Source of the DNA: an uncultured Spirochaetaceae bacterium
GTDB lineage: Bacteria > Spirochaetota > Spirochaetia > Treponematales > Treponemataceae
DNA length: 43,302 bases
Assembly (NCBI GenBank): GCA_902785455.1
Contig: CACZYY010000014.1
Span: 1 to 43,302, forward strand
Reading direction: 5' to 3'
Below the pieces are notes generated by a model, which was given only the letters and a program-made list of their open reading frames with translations, had not been told where the DNA came from and made no database searches. The position numbers and the translations under genes are program-made. Positions 24,469-31,407 of this stretch are shown in pieces (position 1 is the stretch's first letter; each line of letters opens with the position of its first letter).

Positions 24469-26664
24469 ATGCATATTTCAGAATTAAACAATTCAATCTC
24501 GACTCTCCCTGGTATTGGTTCGGCTAAACAGGCACTTTTTGCCCGTCTCAACATCTTTACTATTTCGGATTTGCTTCAATTTTATCCGCGTGATTACGAA
24601 GACCGCACGCAAAAATCCACGGTCGCACAATCCATGCAGAATCAAACCGGCAAAGTCCACACGATTGTTCAGATTGTCGGCCACGAATGGTTCGGCTACG
24701 GCAAAATGAAGACTTTGAAGATGATTGCAAGCGACGGAACTGGCATAGTTGAGCTTGTGGCATTCAACCGCCCCTTCATGGAAAAAACTCACCCTGTCGG
24801 ACAAATCGCCGCTCTCACCGCAAAATGTGAAATCAAATACGGAAAATATCAGTCAACTTCCTTTGAACTTGAAAAAATCGCAGACGGCGGGGAACTTTCG
24901 GCATTCACCGGGATTGAAGTGCCGAACAGTAAGGTTTTTCCAATCTATCCGCTCACAGAAGGACTCACGAACAAAATCCTGAGCAAAACAATTCAAACGG
25001 CTTTCAAACAGTTTTCCCTGGGCCTTGAAAACGACCTCCCGCCACAAATCATCGAAAAACGACATTTGCTTTCCAAAAAAGACGCAATCAGGCAGATTCA
25101 CTTTCCAAAAACGCTTTCAGAGGCAATCGGTGCAAGAAACACTCTCGTTTTTGAGGAACTTTTCTTGTTCCAGAAAACTCTGGCAGAACGGGCAATCGCA
25201 CACCGCGGAAAATTGCCCAGAATCGAAGTTGACACAACCGAAGACACTCAAAAGCAAGTTTCCGAAGAAGAATTTGCAAAAAATCTTTCGACAAGGCAAA
25301 AAAATCTTCTCGCACGTCTCCCATACAAGCTCACTCCCGACCAGATGAGCGTAATTGCCCTCATGAACGAGGACATTGACAGGAACTACGGATTTTCAAA
25401 AGATTCGCAGTCACTTTCACCAGAAAACCGCTTCTCCATGCGCACGCTCCTCCAAGGCGATGTCGGCTCTGGAAAAACTCTTGTCAGCTTTTTTGCAGCC
25501 CTGCGCGTGATTGACTACGGCGGACAGGTCGCTCTCATGGCACCGACGGAACTTCTTGCCCGCCAGCACGCCGAAAATGCCGCAAAACAGCTTGAAGCGG
25601 TGAGCGTGAGCGTGGCATATCTTACAGGAAACATCAAAACAAAAGGCCGCGACAACCTTCTTTCTGCGCTCAAAAAAGGCGACATCAATCTCGTAATCGG
25701 AACTCATGCGCTTTTTTCGAAAAACGTGCAGTATCACGACCTGGCTCTCGCAATCATCGACGAGCAGCATCGTTTTGGCGTAATGCAGCGTTCGGCAATC
25801 CTGGACAAAGGCCGCACTTCTGTCGTCGCAACAGACAAATACGCCCAGCCGCCTTTCCGAGAGCCGAACCTTCTGATGATGAGCGCGACCCCGATTCCGC
25901 AGACACTCGCCCTCACCGTTTTTGGCGACCTCGACGTGCGCACAATCCACACAATGCCGCAGGGCCGAAAGCCAGTCACAACATATCTTTCAAAAGCAGG
26001 CAACGAACGAAACGCCTACGAAGCCGTGAGAAAGGAACTTGCGGCCGGTCATCAGGCATATTTTGTCTATCCCGCAATCGACGCTTCCACATCGCTCAGC
26101 ACGCTTGATGAAGGCACTTCGACTCCGCTCAGTGCCCGTTCCCTAAAATCTGCGGAAGAAATGTTCAGTTTTTTGCAGACACAGGTTTATCCGAACTACA
26201 AATGCGCGCTGATTCATTCAAAAATCGACGAAGAAACTCAAAATCAAATTTTACAGGATTTTCGCGAAAACAAAATTCAGGTGCTCGTGGCAACAACAGT
26301 CGTAGAGGTTGGAGTTGATGTTCCAAATGCCACCTGCATGGTAATCGAACAGGCAGACAGATTTGGCCTTGCAGCCCTACATCAGCTGCGCGGACGAGTC
26401 GGTCGGGGAAGCTCGCAATCATATTGCTTCCTTATTTACCGCTCAAACATCACAGAAAACGGAATCGCCCGAATGAAAGCCCTTCACGAGACCACCGACG
26501 GCTTTAAAATCGCCGAAGAAGACCTGAGACTGCGGGGCCCAGGCGAAATCACCGGAACAGCCCAAAGCGGCGACCTCGAATTCAAAATCGCCAACCTGGC
26601 TCGTGATGAAAAAATTATGAAAGAAGCAAGAATTGAGGCGTTTTCCTGTGTGAGAACTATTTAA
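24469..26664 (+). CDS. recG: ATP-dependent DNA helicase RecG
   Basis: Branch-migrating helicase for stalled forks and Holliday junctions, 731 aa. The start was placed at MHISELNNSISTLPGIG because AGGAGAG precedes it; further upstream the frame crosses the family A repeat. An N-terminal helical and wedge (OB) domain includes GIGSAKQALFARLNI and LLQFYPRDYEDRT. Helicase motifs are Walker A GDVGSGKT (residues 330-337), DEQH (431-434), MSATPIPQTLALT, VVEVGVDVPNAT and QLRGRVGRGSSQSYC. A short insertion (DKYAQPPFREPN) lies before the MSATP motif. The C-terminus ends soon after EARIEAFSCVRTI, somewhat earlier than the usual RecG tail, with a family A repeat 2 nt after the stop. Confidence 0.97.
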   Translation: MHISELNNSISTLPGIGSAKQALFARLNIFTISDLLQFYPRDYEDRTQKSTVAQSMQNQTGKVHTIVQIVGHEWFGYGKMKTLKMIASDGTGIVELVAFNRPFMEKTHPVGQIAALTAKCEIKYGKYQSTSFELEKIADGGELSAFTGIEVPNSKVFPIYPLTEGLTNKILSKTIQTAFKQFSLGLENDLPPQIIEKRHLLSKKDAIRQIHFPKTLSEAIGARNTLVFEELFLFQKTLAERAIAHRGKLPRIEVDTTEDTQKQVSEEEFAKNLSTRQKNLLARLPYKLTPDQMSVIALMNEDIDRNYGFSKDSQSLSPENRFSMRTLLQGDVGSGKTLVSFFAALRVIDYGGQVALMAPTELLARQHAENAAKQLEAVSVSVAYLTGNIKTKGRDNLLSALKKGDINLVIGTHALFSKNVQYHDLALAIIDEQHRFGVMQRSAILDKGRTSVVATDKYAQPPFREPNLLMMSATPIPQTLALTVFGDLDVRTIHTMPQGRKPVTTYLSKAGNERNAYEAVRKELAAGHQAYFVYPAIDASTSLSTLDEGTSTPLSARSLKSAEEMFSFLQTQVYPNYKCALIHSKIDEETQNQILQDFRENKIQVLVATTVVEVGVDVPNATCMVIEQADRFGLAALHQLRGRVGRGSSQSYCFLIYRSNITENGIARMKALHETTDGFKIAEEDLRLRGPGEITGTAQSGDLEFKIANLARDEKIMKEARIEAFSCVRTI

Positions 26665-26666
26665 AA

Positions 26667-26746
26667 TGCCACACAGATTCGAGTTTGCTACGCAAACTCC
26701 CCAAAAATTTAAAGGGATTCCGTAGGAATCCCGAATCTGTGTGGCA
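26667..26746 (+). repeat. Family A palindromic repeat, copy 5
   Basis: Perfect outer stem GCCACACAGATTCGA with TCGAATCTGTGTGGC except one position at the inner end. Hairpins are GAGTTTGC-TAC-GCAAACTC and GGGATTCC-GTA-GGAATCCC. It sits between convergent recG and the sigma-factor gene, immediately after the recG stop. Confidence 0.9.
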
Positions 26747-26770
26747 ACTTTTAAGCCCCATAAACACAAA

Positions 26771-26804
26771 AGGGATTCCGTAGGAATCCCCAATCTGTGT
26801 GGCA
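26771..26804 (+). repeat. Family A half copy (right arm only), copy 6
   Basis: Contains only the right hairpin GGGATTCC-GTA-GGAATCCC and the right outer arm AATCTGTGTGGC, nearly identical to the same part of copy 5. It lies 24 nt after copy 5, which suggests a local duplication of one half. Confidence 0.85.
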
Positions 26805-26809
26805 TTATT

Positions 26810-27646
26810 TTAAGCTACATAAGCTTCCAATCGTCTTCTTCTCGACGGTGACTGCAACATCTGAACCGCGCCCTTTTCAATCTGGCGGATTCTCTCTTTT
26901 GTGAGGCCACATGCATCGCCAATCTCTTTGAGAGACATTGCTTTGTAACCGCCCAGGCCGTATCGCATACGAAGAACACGCTCTGCCTTTGGTTTGAGAG
27001 TTTTGAGCGCACCATCGACATCGTTTTTGAGGGCTGATTCCATTGCGGCCTGCTCTGGAGTCGGATTGATTTCGTCTTTGTAAATGTCACCCATAACTGC
27101 ATCGCTTTTTGTTGCGTCAATCGGTGCGTCAAGGCTGAGCATATCCCGGTTAAAGTTAAGAAGATTTCGGACATAGCCTGCTTCCATACCGAGGATTTTT
27201 GCGATTTCTGTAATCTGCTCGTCCTCTGCCATGTCAGTCTCAACCATTGTGCGGGCTTTTTCAATCTGGTAAAGCTCATTGACCTTGTTCATCGGCAGAC
27301 GAATTGCACGGCTTCGGTCGTAAATTGCTTTCTGGATGCTCTGACGAATCCACCAGACAGCATAAGAAATAAATTTGTATCCTTTTGACACATCAAAGTG
27401 GTCTACGGCAGTCATCAATCCCAAGTTTCCTTCACTAATCAAGTCCATCAGCTCAAAACCACGGCCCTGATAGGTCTTTGCGATAGCCACAACGAAGCGG
27501 AGGTTTGCGTTCACAAGCTTATTTTTTGCAGATTTTGAGCCATTTCGAGCCTCAACAGCCAGTTTTTTCTCTTCTTCCGCAGTCAAAAGCGGGATTCGGT
27601 TAATATCTTTGAGGTAAAGGTCCATCATTTCGTCGTCAAATTTCAT
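26810..27646 (-). CDS. Alternative sigma-70-family RNA polymerase sigma factor (group 2-like)
   Basis: 278-aa sigma factor. The start is placed at MKFDDEMM because AGGAGA precedes it by 6 nt. Region 1.2 is DLYLKDINRIPLLTAEEEKKLA. Region 2 has NLRFVVAIAKTYQGRGFELMDLISEGNLGLM and the -10-binding FISYAVWWIRQSI. Region 3 has the RAIRLP segment, and region 4 has the -35-binding helix-turn-helix SLKEIGDACGLTKERIRQIEKGA. It lacks region 1.1, so it is a RpoS/RpoH-sized factor rather than the primary sigma. The only recognisable promoter is a sigma-54 type, so it probably sits below RpoN in a regulatory cascade. Orthology to RpoS is not shown by the sequence alone. Confidence 0.93.
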   Translation of the reverse strand: MKFDDEMMDLYLKDINRIPLLTAEEEKKLAVEARNGSKSAKNKLVNANLRFVVAIAKTYQGRGFELMDLISEGNLGLMTAVDHFDVSKGYKFISYAVWWIRQSIQKAIYDRSRAIRLPMNKVNELYQIEKARTMVETDMAEDEQITEIAKILGMEAGYVRNLLNFNRDMLSLDAPIDATKSDAVMGDIYKDEINPTPEQAAMESALKNDVDGALKTLKPKAERVLRMRYGLGGYKAMSLKEIGDACGLTKERIRQIEKGAVQMLQSPSRRRRLEAYVA

Positions 27647-27688
27647 AGCAAATCTCCTGAAAACTTGTGATTTATACACATGGAATTT

Positions 27689-27705
27689 AGCAAGTTTCGT
27701 GCCAA
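27689..27705 (-). promoter_or_regulatory. Sigma-54 (RpoN) -24/-12 promoter of the sigma-factor gene
   Basis: The minus strand reads TTGGCACGAAACTTGCT, an exact match to the consensus YTGGCACG-N4-TTGCW with correct spacing. The -24 box (TGGCAC) is 27704-27699 and the -12 box (TTGC) 27693-27690. The expected start near 27679 gives a leader of about 33 nt containing the AGGAGA site. No convincing sigma-70 promoter is nearby. Confidence 0.85.
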
Positions 27706-27717
27706 GAATTTAAAAAC

Positions 27718-27745
27718 GGAAAGTGGAAAGTGGAAAATTGAAAGT
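27718..27745. repeat. Four tandem 7-bp repeats upstream of the sigma-54 promoter
   Basis: GGAAAGT, GGAAAGT, GGAAAAT, TGAAAGT occur head to tail. They begin 13 bp upstream of the -24 box. They could be regulator sites, though activators of sigma-54 normally bind further away, or simple slippage repeats. Confidence 0.6.
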
Positions 27746-28129
27746 TTTTTGGCGTTCCCGCCGCTACTTCACTTCGTTCCGTAACGCGGCGGTCGGGCTA
27801 TTCGGGGTTCCGCTACCGCTTCATTGCTCCACTTTGTTCCGCAACGGCTCACGCCGCCCCTACTATCCCTAACGCATCGGCTGATTATTGTCTTTCCGAA
27901 CTTGTTTCGGAATCTTTGAGTCAAAATAACACACCGGCTCGGTTCAGATTCTTTTCTGTATCATTTTGACACAGTTTGGATTTTAAGGTAGGGAGCCGGT
28001 CGCCTTAGGCGAAGAAACTTGCGAGGCAAGTTTCTAGGCGAGTCTCGGTGAAGGCTATGCCTAAACCGTGCCCTTAGGAGAGTGGGGTGCGGAGCAACGT
28101 TGGAAGCAAAGCTTCCTGAGTGCGACGTA
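27746..28129. other. Hairpin-rich non-coding island
   Basis: This 380-bp stretch contains no credible gene and looks richer in G and C than its surroundings. Hairpins include CCGCCGC (27758-27764) with GCGGCGG (27786-27792); TCGCC-TTA-GGCGA (28000-28012); GAAACTTGC-GAG-GCAAGTTTC (28014-28034); AGGC-TAT-GCCT (28052-28062), which excludes CCTAA/TTAGG (28060-28078); and GGAAGC-AAA-GCTTCC (28102-28116). A TTGACA lies at 27966-27971 with a poor -10 region. Together with the terminator at 28130 the right half could be a structured RNA of about 160 nt on the plus strand. A decayed repetitive element is the alternative. I do not recognise a known RNA class. Confidence 0.5.
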
Positions 28130-28153
28130 GGGGAGAGACTTCTCCCCTTTTTT
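28130..28153 (+). terminator. Intrinsic terminator closing the hairpin island
   Basis: GGGGAGA, loop GACT, TCTCCCC, followed by six T. It lies only 7 nt upstream of the cstA -35 box, so it insulates cstA from transcription through the hairpin island. Confidence 0.8.
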
Positions 28154-28160
28154 AAAAAAT

Positions 28161-28189
28161 TTGACAATACAAAAAACTAGATTTACAAT
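28161..28189 (+). promoter_or_regulatory. Sigma-70 promoter of cstA
   Basis: TTGACA, exactly 17 nt, TACAAT. The leader of about 55 nt contains a small hairpin AAGCT/AGCTT ending next to TAGGAGG, the cstA ribosome-binding site, so some translational control is possible. Confidence 0.85.
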
Positions 28190-28251
28190 TTAAACAAAAA
28201 AAAGCCGCTTGAGAAGTTAAAAAAAGCTCCCCATCCAGCTTAGGAGGTTTT

Positions 28252-29757
28252 ATGGTAACATTTTTTGTTGCACTGGCCATCCTTATTGGTGGCTACTTCG
28301 TTTATGGTTCTCTCGTTGAGAGAATTTTCAAGCCCACGGACAATCCCACGCCGGCCGTTGCCAATCCAGACGGCGTAGACTATGTTCCGATTCCAGCAGC
28401 AAAGGCTTTTTTAATCCAGCTGTTGAATATCGCAGGTCTTGGCCCGATTTTCGGTGCTATTTCCGGTGCAATGTGGGGCCCTAGCGTTTATATCTGGATT
28501 GTAGCGGGTACGCTGCTTGCCGGTGCAGTCCACGATTTTACAGCAGGTATGCTCTCCGAGCGAAATGATGGTGCTTCAATCTCCGAAGTCACTGGAAAAT
28601 ATCTTGGCCCTGTAATGCACAATGTAATGCGTGTGTTCTCGGTTGTTCTTCTTGTTCTGGTCGGCGTTGTATTCATGGTCGGCCCTGCAGGTCTTCTTGC
28701 AAAACTTACCCCAGGCATGAGCGTAAAACTTTGGACAATCATCATCCTCTGTTATTACTTCCTTGCCACCCTTCTTCCAATCGATAAAATCATCGGTAAA
28801 GTCTATCCATTCTTCGGTATTCTTTTGATTCTCATGGCAGTCGGCATCATCATCGGAACAATGATTCATTCTGGCGAGCGTCCAATGATGGAGCTTACTC
28901 TCAAAAACCTTTACCCAGGAAATGTTGACGGAACAGGCGTTAAACCAATCTGGCCGCTCATGTTTATCACCGTAGCTTGTGGTGCAATCTCCGGCTTCCA
29001 TGCAACTCAGTCACCAATCGTCTCTCGCTGTATCAAGAGTGAAAAAGAAGGCCGCAAGATTTTCTACGGTGCAATGGTCGCAGAAGGCATCATCGCTCTC
29101 ATCTGGGCTAGTGCAGCAGTAGCATTCTTCTGGAACAAAGACGGAAGCGGCTCTGGTCTTTCTGCCCTCAAAGCAATCGGCGGTGGAAACTCAAGCTCAG
29201 TCTACGAAATGTGTGTTGCATTGCTCGGTAAAGTCGGCGGCCCGATCGCATTGCTCGGCGTAATCGTCTGTCCTATCACATCTGGCGACACTGCTTTCCG
29301 AAGCGCACGAATGACAATTTTCGACTGGTTCAAGCTCGATGAAAAGAAAATCAAAGTTCGGCTCAGCGCGGCAATTCCGTTGCTTCTTATCGGCTACGCA
29401 ATTTCTTTCATCAACTACAATGTCGTATGGCGATACTTCTCATGGTCTAACCAGACATTGGCAATGATTGTTCTTTGGGCAGGGGCTGTTTATCTCGCAA
29501 CCAACTACGAGAACAAAAACCGCTGCTGGATCGCCGCAATTCCGGCAACATTCATGTCAGCAGTATCAATCACCTATTTGATGTATGCCCCAGAATGTAT
29601 CAACCTCGGAGCCAAAGGCGCAACAGGCCTCACAATCTCATACACAGTAGGTGTAATTGCAGCAGTAGTATTCCTAGCAATCTTCCTCTTTACCACCTAC
29701 CGCAACCCAGCCGCAAGCCTCGAACGACAGAAGGCAGTAGTTATTGGTAGAAAATAA
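28252..29757 (+). CDS. cstA: CstA-family carbon-starvation transporter
   Basis: 501-aa inner-membrane transporter with many hydrophobic helices. Family signatures are GLGPIFGAISGAMWGPSVYIWI, the conserved HDFTAGMLSERNDGASISEVTGKYLG loop (in two parts), and GAISGFHATQSPIVSRCI. In E. coli the paralogues CstA and BtsT carry peptides or pyruvate during starvation; the shorter form seen here is common in anaerobes, and the substrate cannot be read. Start is set by TAGGAGG 6 nt upstream. It is monocistronic, with a strong promoter before it and an intrinsic terminator after it. A promoter this close to consensus suggests high expression. Confidence 0.95.
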   Translation: MVTFFVALAILIGGYFVYGSLVERIFKPTDNPTPAVANPDGVDYVPIPAAKAFLIQLLNIAGLGPIFGAISGAMWGPSVYIWIVAGTLLAGAVHDFTAGMLSERNDGASISEVTGKYLGPVMHNVMRVFSVVLLVLVGVVFMVGPAGLLAKLTPGMSVKLWTIIILCYYFLATLLPIDKIIGKVYPFFGILLILMAVGIIIGTMIHSGERPMMELTLKNLYPGNVDGTGVKPIWPLMFITVACGAISGFHATQSPIVSRCIKSEKEGRKIFYGAMVAEGIIALIWASAAVAFFWNKDGSGSGLSALKAIGGGNSSSVYEMCVALLGKVGGPIALLGVIVCPITSGDTAFRSARMTIFDWFKLDEKKIKVRLSAAIPLLLIGYAISFINYNVVWRYFSWSNQTLAMIVLWAGAVYLATNYENKNRCWIAAIPATFMSAVSITYLMYAPECINLGAKGATGLTISYTVGVIAAVVFLAIFLFTTYRNPAASLERQKAVVIGRK

Positions 29758-29780
29758 ACGGAAAATTACCGACCACTACA

Positions 29781-29811
29781 AAACAAGCTCCTACGGGAGC
29801 TTGTTTTTTTT
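29781..29811 (+). terminator. Intrinsic terminator of cstA
   Basis: AAACAAGCTCC, loop TACG, GGAGCTTGTTT, then a run of T. The 11-bp stem has a stable UNCG-type loop and lies 23 nt after the cstA stop. Confidence 0.92.
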
Positions 29812-29821
29812 CTCCCAGTAA

Positions 29822-29850
29822 TTGTAAAATTCTGAATTTAGGCTTATAAT
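29822..29850 (+). promoter_or_regulatory. Promoter of pth, start near the ATG
   Basis: TTGTAA, 17-nt spacer, TATAAT, then 8 nt (ATAAGGAT) to the ATG. Transcription would begin within one or two bases of the start codon; the AAGGA in that interval is too close to the ATG and would not be fully transcribed. Confidence 0.7.
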
Positions 29851-29858
29851 ATAAGGAT

Positions 29859-30515
29859 ATGATAAAACTTGTAGCATTTTTAGGGAACTACGGCGAAGAA
29901 TACAAAAACTCTCGGCACAATGTTGCATGGCAATTTGCAAGTCAGCTTCCTTTTTATAATAAATTCTATTTCCAAAACAAATTCAAGGGTGATTATGCAG
30001 TTGTTGAAACTCGCGTTCTGGCCGAATGGATGGGCGAAACAGGCGTCTATACCACCAAAGACGGCGGCACACCGCGAGTCCCCGAAGAAGCTCCAGAAAA
30101 AATTTACTTCCTCAAGCCGCTCACTTACATGAACCTCAGCGGAGAATCAATCGGCGAACTTGCACATTTTTTCAAAATCAACAACGACGAAATCCTTGTC
30201 GTGCATGACGAGCTGGAGCTTCCAATCGGCACAGTCAGCCTCAAATGGAGTGGCGGTCTCGGCGGCCACAACGGTCTTCGCTCTGCAAAAGCCGTTCTCG
30301 GTACAGCAGATTTCTGGCGGCTTAGGTTCGGCATTTCAAAGCCCGCAAATACAAACATCGCCGACTACGTGCTTTCAAATTTTACCGCGGACGAACGGAT
30401 AATTCTTGCACAGGAATTCGCTCCCACAAATGAAATGTTCTGCAAACTTCTGCTTTCAACCGATCCCAACCGAATCTTGCAGGGCTGGAGCAAAAAGAAA
30501 ATCGTGGAGAAGTAA
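29859..30515 (+). CDS. pth: Peptidyl-tRNA hydrolase
   Basis: Cytosolic enzyme of 218 aa that frees tRNA from prematurely released peptidyl-tRNA. Key residues are Asn10 (FLGNYGEEY) and catalytic His20 (NSRHNVAW), then PLTYMNLSGESI, the VVHDELELPIG motif with catalytic Asp, and GGLGGHNGLRSAKAVLG for tRNA binding. Residues about 50-75 (EWMGETGVYTTKDGG) are an insertion relative to the roughly 190-aa E. coli enzyme. mazG begins 2 nt after the stop, so the two form a small housekeeping operon, possibly continuing into the downstream diguanylate cyclase gene. Confidence 0.96.
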   Translation: MIKLVAFLGNYGEEYKNSRHNVAWQFASQLPFYNKFYFQNKFKGDYAVVETRVLAEWMGETGVYTTKDGGTPRVPEEAPEKIYFLKPLTYMNLSGESIGELAHFFKINNDEILVVHDELELPIGTVSLKWSGGLGGHNGLRSAKAVLGTADFWRLRFGISKPANTNIADYVLSNFTADERIILAQEFAPTNEMFCKLLLSTDPNRILQGWSKKKIVEK

Positions 30516-30517
30516 AT

Positions 30518-31384
30518 ATGAGAGAAAGCTCATTCGCACACTTTTTTGAAATTGTCAAAGCTGTTCGCAAAGGTTGTCCGTGGGACAAAGAACAGACACC
30601 TCTTTCACTCCGCACCACTTTTTTCGAAGAAACGTGTGAAGCAATCGACGCAATAAGCCAGGAAGATCCTGCGCATGTCAAAGAAGAGCTTGGCGACGTG
30701 CTGCTCAATGTAGTCCTCATCGCCTATCTTTTTGAAGAAAAGGGCTTGTTCACCGTTGACGAGACAATCAACGCAATCACCGAAAAGCTTATCCGCCGGC
30801 ATCCGCACGTTTTTGCGCAAAGCGAAGGGAAATCCCAGGTCACAGATAATATCGTGGACAACCCGGAAAAGGTAAAAAATCAATGGGAACGCATCAAAGA
30901 AAATGTCGAGGGGCGCAAGTCAGAATCAGTCCTTGATTCAATTCCAGAAGCATTTCCGCCAATTCTCAGAGCTTTCAAAATGGCCAAAAAAGCGGCAAAA
31001 TCAGGCTTCGACTGGAATTCATTATCCGAGGTCAAACTAAAATTCTGCGAAGAGCTGGCCGAAATGCACGATGCTTTTATTGATGTCGAGCAGATGTACG
31101 ATTATGACGGCTCGCATCCGCTTTCAGTGATACCCAAAACCGAAGAACAAAAAAAAGCCATGGGGCATCTCGAAGAAGAATTCGGTGACGCGCTCATGTG
31201 TTTTATAAATTACGCAAGATGGCTTGGAATTGACCCGAACATCGCGCTTCAAAAGGGAATGAAAAAATTCGAATCGCGTTTCAGATACGTCGAAGAAAAC
31301 ATGAAGAACAGCAGCATCGATATGGACCACAAAAATCACATGGATATGATGGAATTCTGGAACAGAGCAAAACGAATGCAATAA
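30518..31384 (+). CDS. mazG: Nucleoside triphosphate pyrophosphohydrolase MazG
   Basis: 288-aa house-cleaning enzyme hydrolysing (d)NTPs to monophosphate and pyrophosphate. Two MazG domains are visible. The first has RKGCPWDKEQTPLSLR, EETCEAIDAI and the metal-binding EELGDVLLNVVLIAYL. The second starts near PILRAFKMAKKAAKSGFDW and has KFCEELAEM with a helical EEEFGDALMCFINYARWL. The second domain carries the intact EExxE-type acids typical of the active half. The ATG follows GGAGA by 7 nt. It is cotranscribed with pth. Nothing suggests a linked toxin-antitoxin pair. Confidence 0.95.
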   Translation: MRESSFAHFFEIVKAVRKGCPWDKEQTPLSLRTTFFEETCEAIDAISQEDPAHVKEELGDVLLNVVLIAYLFEEKGLFTVDETINAITEKLIRRHPHVFAQSEGKSQVTDNIVDNPEKVKNQWERIKENVEGRKSESVLDSIPEAFPPILRAFKMAKKAAKSGFDWNSLSEVKLKFCEELAEMHDAFIDVEQMYDYDGSHPLSVIPKTEEQKKAMGHLEEEFGDALMCFINYARWLGIDPNIALQKGMKKFESRFRYVEENMKNSSIDMDHKNHMDMMEFWNRAKRMQ

Positions 31385-31407
31385 CTATAAAACCACAGGA
31401 GAGAGCT

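Noticed and set aside
27961..28167. 68-codon minus-strand ORF upstream of cstA
   Set aside because: It runs through perfect hairpins and a terminator, has no ribosome-binding site and an unnatural composition.
30518..31384. mazG as part of a toxin-antitoxin system
   Set aside because: Upstream is pth and downstream a diguanylate cyclase; no mazE or mazF is present.
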